Shown here: positions 4,445 through 5,495 of the stretch, one piece after another | Numbering within the stretch: the stretch's first letter is position 1 | Layout of the letters: every line of letters begins with the position of its first letter | Program-made: the position numbers and the translations under genes | Assembly (NCBI GenBank): GCA_027076405.1 | Contig: JALTJN010000261.1 | Location: 1-5,495, forward strand | Length of the DNA: 5,495 nt | From: Chromatiales bacterium | Lineage (GTDB): Bacteria; Pseudomonadota; Gammaproteobacteria; UBA6429 | Direction of reading: 5' to 3' | The notes under the pieces: model-generated | What the model saw: only the letters and a program-made list of their open reading frames with translations | Database searches by the model: none | What the model was told of the DNA's origin: nothing

Positions 4445-4464
4445 CAAAGAACACGAGGTAAATT

Positions 4465-4830
4465 ATGAACAAAAACAATCTACTCCATGCAACACAAGAG
4501 CTTATAAGAGATTTATGCATATTGGCAGATAACGGCGCGGTCATATCTAAAGATAAGTTTCATAACGCTTGCGAAAAAGAACAATTTGTAGAGCTTATCT
4601 TGATAGAACACGGTGAAAGTATCACCCTCGATTATTTTCAAAAATCATCGTCTTTGAGAAAGCAAGAAACCATTGATTATATTAATAATGCCTTCGATAG
4701 ACACGCCAATGCCGAAACCATGGAAGATTATGGCTTAAAAAATAATGCCATTTTCTTTGCAATTAATGTCGCCGTTAAGATTATAGAAGAAATTGACGAT
4801 ATTTCAGAAACAATGGAACACGCCGCATAA
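4465..4830 (+). CDS. Acidic 121-residue protein of unknown function
   Basis: I do not recognise this protein. ATG 4465 is well supported by GAGGT at 4455-4459, 5 nt upstream. The sequence is mostly helical in character: NLLHATQELIRDLCILAD (5-22), a short NGAVISKDKF turn, EQFVELILIEHGESITLDYF (39-58), QETIDYINNAFDRHANAETME (67-87) and a C-terminal helix NAIFFAINVAVKIIEEIDDI (93-112). It is rich in Glu and Asp, has no signal peptide or clear membrane segment, and has no Cys or His cluster suggestive of metal binding. It has its own promoter and a structured, terminator-bearing leader, and stands alone on the + strand in this part of the plasmid. A small acidic soluble protein could be a protein-binding inhibitor or a DNA mimic, but nothing in the sequence establishes that. 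Confidence 0.75.
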   Translation: MNKNNLLHATQELIRDLCILADNGAVISKDKFHNACEKEQFVELILIEHGESITLDYFQKSSSLRKQETIDYINNAFDRHANAETMEDYGLKNNAIFFAINVAVKIIEEIDDISETMEHAA

Positions 4831-4923
4831 AATTATAATACGGGCATATTAAAAATCTATAAACAATTGAACGCTCCCGCGTTTACCGTAAAGATTTGTA
4901 AGAATGGCGGAACATTTTTACAC

Positions 4924-4970
4924 TTTGCCATTAGGCAAAAAAGCACACAAACGATAGTTTGTATAAGTGC
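4924..4970. other. Pair of adjacent hairpins in a gene-free stretch
   Basis: TTTGCC-ATTA-GGCAAA (4924-4939) is a perfect 6-bp dyad. Just 3 bp on, GCACACAAAC and GTTTGT...GTGC (4943-4970) pair over 10 bp around a GATA loop with an ATAA bulge. Neither has a proper T tract, so they are not obvious terminators. They could belong to a transfer origin, a single-strand origin or an RNA. Otherwise I see no gene in 4831-5067. Confidence 0.45.
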
Positions 4971-5067
4971 GCCCTTCAATATTCTTTTCGGGATGTTATC
5001 TTGAATCTCACGATCTTAAAATTCTAGGCTACAATGTAAAAAGCTCCCTACTCGATCTTGCCACAAT

Positions 5068-5092
5068 AAAAAATTGCCCTGCTTTTCGCAGG
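5068..5092 (-). terminator. Rho-independent terminator abutting the IS66 end
   Basis: On the minus strand CCTGC-GAAAA-GCAGG (5078-5092) is followed by GC and AATTTTTT (5068-5075). It would stop transcripts leaving the IS66 remnant before they enter the intergenic region. Its outermost G is also the first base of the IS end. Confidence 0.65.
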
Positions 5093-5293
5093 TAAGCGTC
5101 CGATGAAGGCCGCCTATGCCTCTTTTTCCAAGGATTTCCAGTTGTGTGGTAGCAGTTGATCTACTTGTTTTACTGAATGGTCGGCGATGCGGCTTAGGAC
5201 ATCAGCCAGATACTCTTGCGGATTGATATTATTGAGTTTGCATGTCTCAATCAATGAGTAAAAGGTAGCCGCAGTTTCTCCACCTCGATTACT
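5092..5293 (-). mobile_element. Truncated IS66-family element, one end only
   Basis: GTAAGCGTCC at 5092 looks like an IS66-family terminal inverted repeat, reading inwards. Only the transposase-C-terminal end of the element is present. The similarity stops abruptly near 5291-5293, and no second inverted repeat, accessory ORF or catalytic domain is visible elsewhere in the window. It is an immobile scar of a past insertion followed by deletion. Confidence 0.7.
5114..5293 (-). pseudogene. tnpC: IS66 transposase C-terminal fragment (about 59 codons)
   Basis: The minus strand encodes SNRGGETAATFYSLIETCKL followed by NNINPQEYLADVLSRIADHS and a tail with VDQLLPHNWKSLEKEA, ending at TAG 5114-5116. 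This matches the conserved C-terminus of IS66-family transposases (GGE.AA..YSLIETCKLN..NP..YL.DVL.RIADH....VD.LLP..W). The catalytic DDE portion is absent. The frame is closed by TAA at 5294-5296 directly upstream, no start codon precedes it, and the normal protein is roughly 500 residues, so this is a dead fragment. The stop codon lies 22 bp from the IS end, as expected for this family's compact ends. Confidence 0.88.
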
Positions 5294-5339
5294 TTAAGAA
5301 CAATAGTGGAGGTTTTCTGTGGATTAAGGAAATAATTCA

Positions 5340-5398
5340 TTTATAACGCTCAATACAGCATGTACACTGTATGAATACAGTACAAACATACAAGTATG
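5340..5398 (+). promoter_or_regulatory. Promoter/operator region of the HTH-coiled-coil gene
   Basis: ATACAG at 5353-5358, CTGTAT at 5367-5372 and ATACAG at 5375-5380 form alternating half-sites. The last two make a palindrome with a 2-bp gap. A second dyad, CATAC-AA-GTATG at 5387-5398, runs into the start codon (it equals bases 19-30). A weak sigma-70-like pair, TTTATA (5340-5345) and TACACT (5363-5368) with 17-bp spacing, overlaps the first dyads. Autoregulation by the encoded HTH protein is inferred from the placement. Confidence 0.45.
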
Positions 5399-5495
5399 CA
5401 CAACATGAAAATACAACAAAAATATACGGTTACAGAAGCAACAGACTTTTTAGGATTTAAATCTAGGAGTACAATAAATTCGCGGACAAAACAAA
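5369..5495. repeat. Terminal overlap, right copy (circle closure)
   Basis: This is the second copy of the 127-bp terminal overlap. It ends inside codon 34 of the coiled-coil gene that is complete at the left end, so the gene fragment here (from 5396) should not be counted as a second or truncated gene. Confidence 0.93.

Noticed and set aside
4321..4830. A type III (RNA antitoxin) toxin-antitoxin system
   Set aside because: The order of promoter, RNA, terminator and ORF fits, but there are no tandem RNA repeats and the protein does not resemble ToxN, CptN or TenpN toxins as far as I can tell.
5396..5495. A second, truncated copy of the first gene
   Set aside because: It is the same locus read twice because of the circular overlap.

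Overview
The window is best read as a complete small circular plasmid of about 5,368 bp opened at an arbitrary point. Bases 5369-5495 repeat bases 1-127 exactly, which is what an assembler leaves when it closes a circle. No chromosomal housekeeping gene, rRNA or tRNA is visible. The DNA is AT-rich. The proteins (a winged-helix plasmid protein, a YafQ/DinJ pair, a ParE pair, an IS66 relic) point to a proteobacterial host. I lean towards a low-GC alphaproteobacterium, but the sequence alone does not settle the genus.

Layout on the circle. (1) The junction region (5294-5495, continuing at 1-27) holds inverted-repeat operators and leads into a + strand gene (28-558) for a DNA-binding coiled-coil protein. 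(2) This gene converges tail to tail with a minus-strand dinJ-yafQ type toxin-antitoxin operon (555-1155). (3) A 213-residue winged-helix protein (1335-1976, -) is the best candidate replication protein. It follows a hairpin-rich leader (2038-2148) and an AT-rich stretch with DnaA-box-like words (2239-2331) that could be the origin. (4) A second toxin-antitoxin operon of the ParE class lies at 2333-2967 (-). (5) A minus-strand operon at 3129-4236 starts from a strong sigma-70-type promoter embedded in three 13-bp repeats. It encodes an HTH protein, a 57-codon gene interrupted by a 17-bp tandem repeat, and a zinc-ribbon protein. (6) Divergent from it, a + strand promoter makes a structured leader ending in a terminator-like hairpin, then a 121-residue acidic protein of unknown function (4465-4830). 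(7) A non-coding stretch with hairpins and a terminator leads to a truncated IS66-family end (5092-5293).

How the parts may work together: the plasmid appears to consist of replication and maintenance functions (candidate initiator and origin, two addiction modules, an autoregulated-looking DNA-binding protein) plus a small cargo operon and one orphan + strand gene. No relaxase is visible, so any transfer would depend on other elements. The most unusual signals are three. The first is the 17-bp repeat: its expansion from one to four copies keeps the frame over 51 nt but inserts stop codons in a small gene. The second is the structured RNA leader before the unknown 121-residue protein. The third is the dense ATACA motif array running from the promoter into the first gene.
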